A DNA stretch of 64,000 nt, taken from assembly GCA_030019255.1 (NCBI GenBank), contig JASEFK010000007.1, positions 1 to 64,000 on the forward strand. The letters are read 5' to 3'. The notes beneath the pieces were generated by a model. It was given only the letters and a program-made list of their open reading frames with translations, did not search any database and was not told the origin of the DNA. The position numbers and the translations under genes are program-made. This DNA is from Actinomycetota bacterium (GTDB taxonomy: Bacteria; Actinomycetota; Geothermincolia; Geothermincolales; RBG-13-55-18). Positions 63,549-64,000 of the stretch are shown here, piece by piece (position 1 is the stretch's first letter; each line of letters starts with the position of its first letter).

Positions 63549-64000
63549 TCACTGCCACCAGGAACGCCGGGGCATCATGAGCAGCTCCTCGCGCCTCCGC
63601 CTCAGGAGGGGATAGAAGATGCCGGTGATGATCATCCCCATGGAAGCCCCTCCCAGGTGGGCGAACCAGGCGGTTCCCGCGCTCATGCCTCCGGCGATGG
63701 AGCTCAGTCCCCCGAAAAACTGGAGGACGATCCAGAAACCGATGACCACGAAGGCGGGAATGGGGACGATGAAGAACATGAAGAGCGTGTATATCCAGGC
63801 CCTCGGATAGAGCAGTAGGTAAGCACCCAAAACGCCGGCGATGGCCCCGCTGGCCCCCAGGAGCAGGGCCACGCTGTTGGGGAACACGGCTACGTGGAGG
63901 AGGGTCCCGAAGAGACCGCAGATCAGGTAGAAGAGGAGGAAGGGGAGGTGCCCCATGACGTCCTCCACGTTGTTCCCGAATATCCACAGGTAGAGCATGT
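63549..64000 (-). CDS. Rhomboid family intramembrane serine protease (5' part outside window)
   Basis: 150 residues visible; the N-terminus is cut by the window end. The catalytic Ser is in GASGAIAGVLGAYL and the catalytic His in AHLGGASMGMI. MLYLWIFGNNVEDVMGHLPF is the conserved region that follows the first helix in rhomboids, so only about the first 60-100 residues are missing. It cleaves substrates within the membrane; the target is unknown. It converges on ppcA. Confidence 0.92.
   Translation of the reverse strand, partial: MLYLWIFGNNVEDVMGHLPFLLFYLICGLFGTLLHVAVFPNSVALLLGASGAIAGVLGAYLLLYPRAWIYTLFMFFIVPIPAFVVIGFWIVLQFFGGLSSIAGGMSAGTAWFAHLGGASMGMIITGIFYPLLRRRREELLMMPRRSWWQ

Overview
This window comes from a GC-rich bacterial chromosome, from a motile, probably Gram-positive lineage. 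FliY carries a CheC-like domain, and CheC/CheD chemotaxis genes are present. The gene orders xseB-dxs-tlyA-nadK-recN, trpS-scpA-scpB-rluB and pyrG/NUDIX/xerD are typical of Firmicutes and deep-branching Actinomycetota. An archaeal-type PEP carboxylase, PaaK plus an ACT protein, and a DHH-CBS-CCA fusion suggest a deep-branching, perhaps thermophilic or anaerobic Actinomycetota or Clostridia-like organism. That placement is inference from gene content only. Genes are dense; long antisense open frames are GC artefacts and were left out. No CRISPR array, insertion sequence, tRNA or rRNA gene was recognised.

Layout. 1-3,230 (+): end of a chemoreceptor, then cheR-cheB. 3,349-15,537 (-): an orphan LuxR-type response regulator, and a flagellar/chemotaxis block. 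Read in its own direction the block is cheC-cheD-cheY, a terminator, fliY-fliO-fliP-fliQ-fliR-flhB-flhA-flhF, a small membrane protein and a small soluble protein. fliM and flhG are not in the window. 15,885-17,504 (+): a PAS-GAF histidine kinase behind a flagellar-sigma-like promoter. 17,540-22,300 (-): aromatic amino acid genes aroH, aroF, tyrA and aroA. 22,477-24,132 (-): an acyl-CoA synthetase homologue that lacks key catalytic elements. 24,348-34,668 (-): rluB, scpB, scpA, trpS, an HD protein, a site-2 protease, a DHH-CBS-CCA fusion, deoB and an unknown helical protein. 34,669-37,362: an AT-richer stretch with palindromes, a small zinc-ribbon gene, a duplicated 35-bp element and a radical SAM gene. 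37,363-43,193 (-): pyrG, an M20 peptidase, NUDIX, alanine dehydrogenase and xerD; pyrG has a promoter and a terminator hairpin in its leader. 43,925-44,674 (+): a possible iron-sulfur flavoprotein. 44,808-47,582 (-): a zinc/manganese ABC importer. 47,799-53,387 (-): xseB-dxs-tlyA-nadK-recN. 53,673-54,974 (+): an M28-like membrane protein with altered metal ligands. 54,993-60,433 (-): paaK, ACT, yjbQ and a membrane protein, then an ABC-2 exporter pair. 60,814-63,460 (+): an M23 murein hydrolase and archaeal-type PEP carboxylase. 63,549-64,000 (-): a rhomboid protease cut by the window end.

The flagellar export gate, switch and adaptation genes form one functional unit. The aromatic genes cover the first and fifth/sixth steps of the shikimate route plus chorismate mutase and prephenate dehydrogenase. 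The strongest leads for new biology are the damaged synthetase at 22.5-24.1 kb, the degenerate FlhF, the M28-like protein, and the structured leaders of aroF and pyrG.
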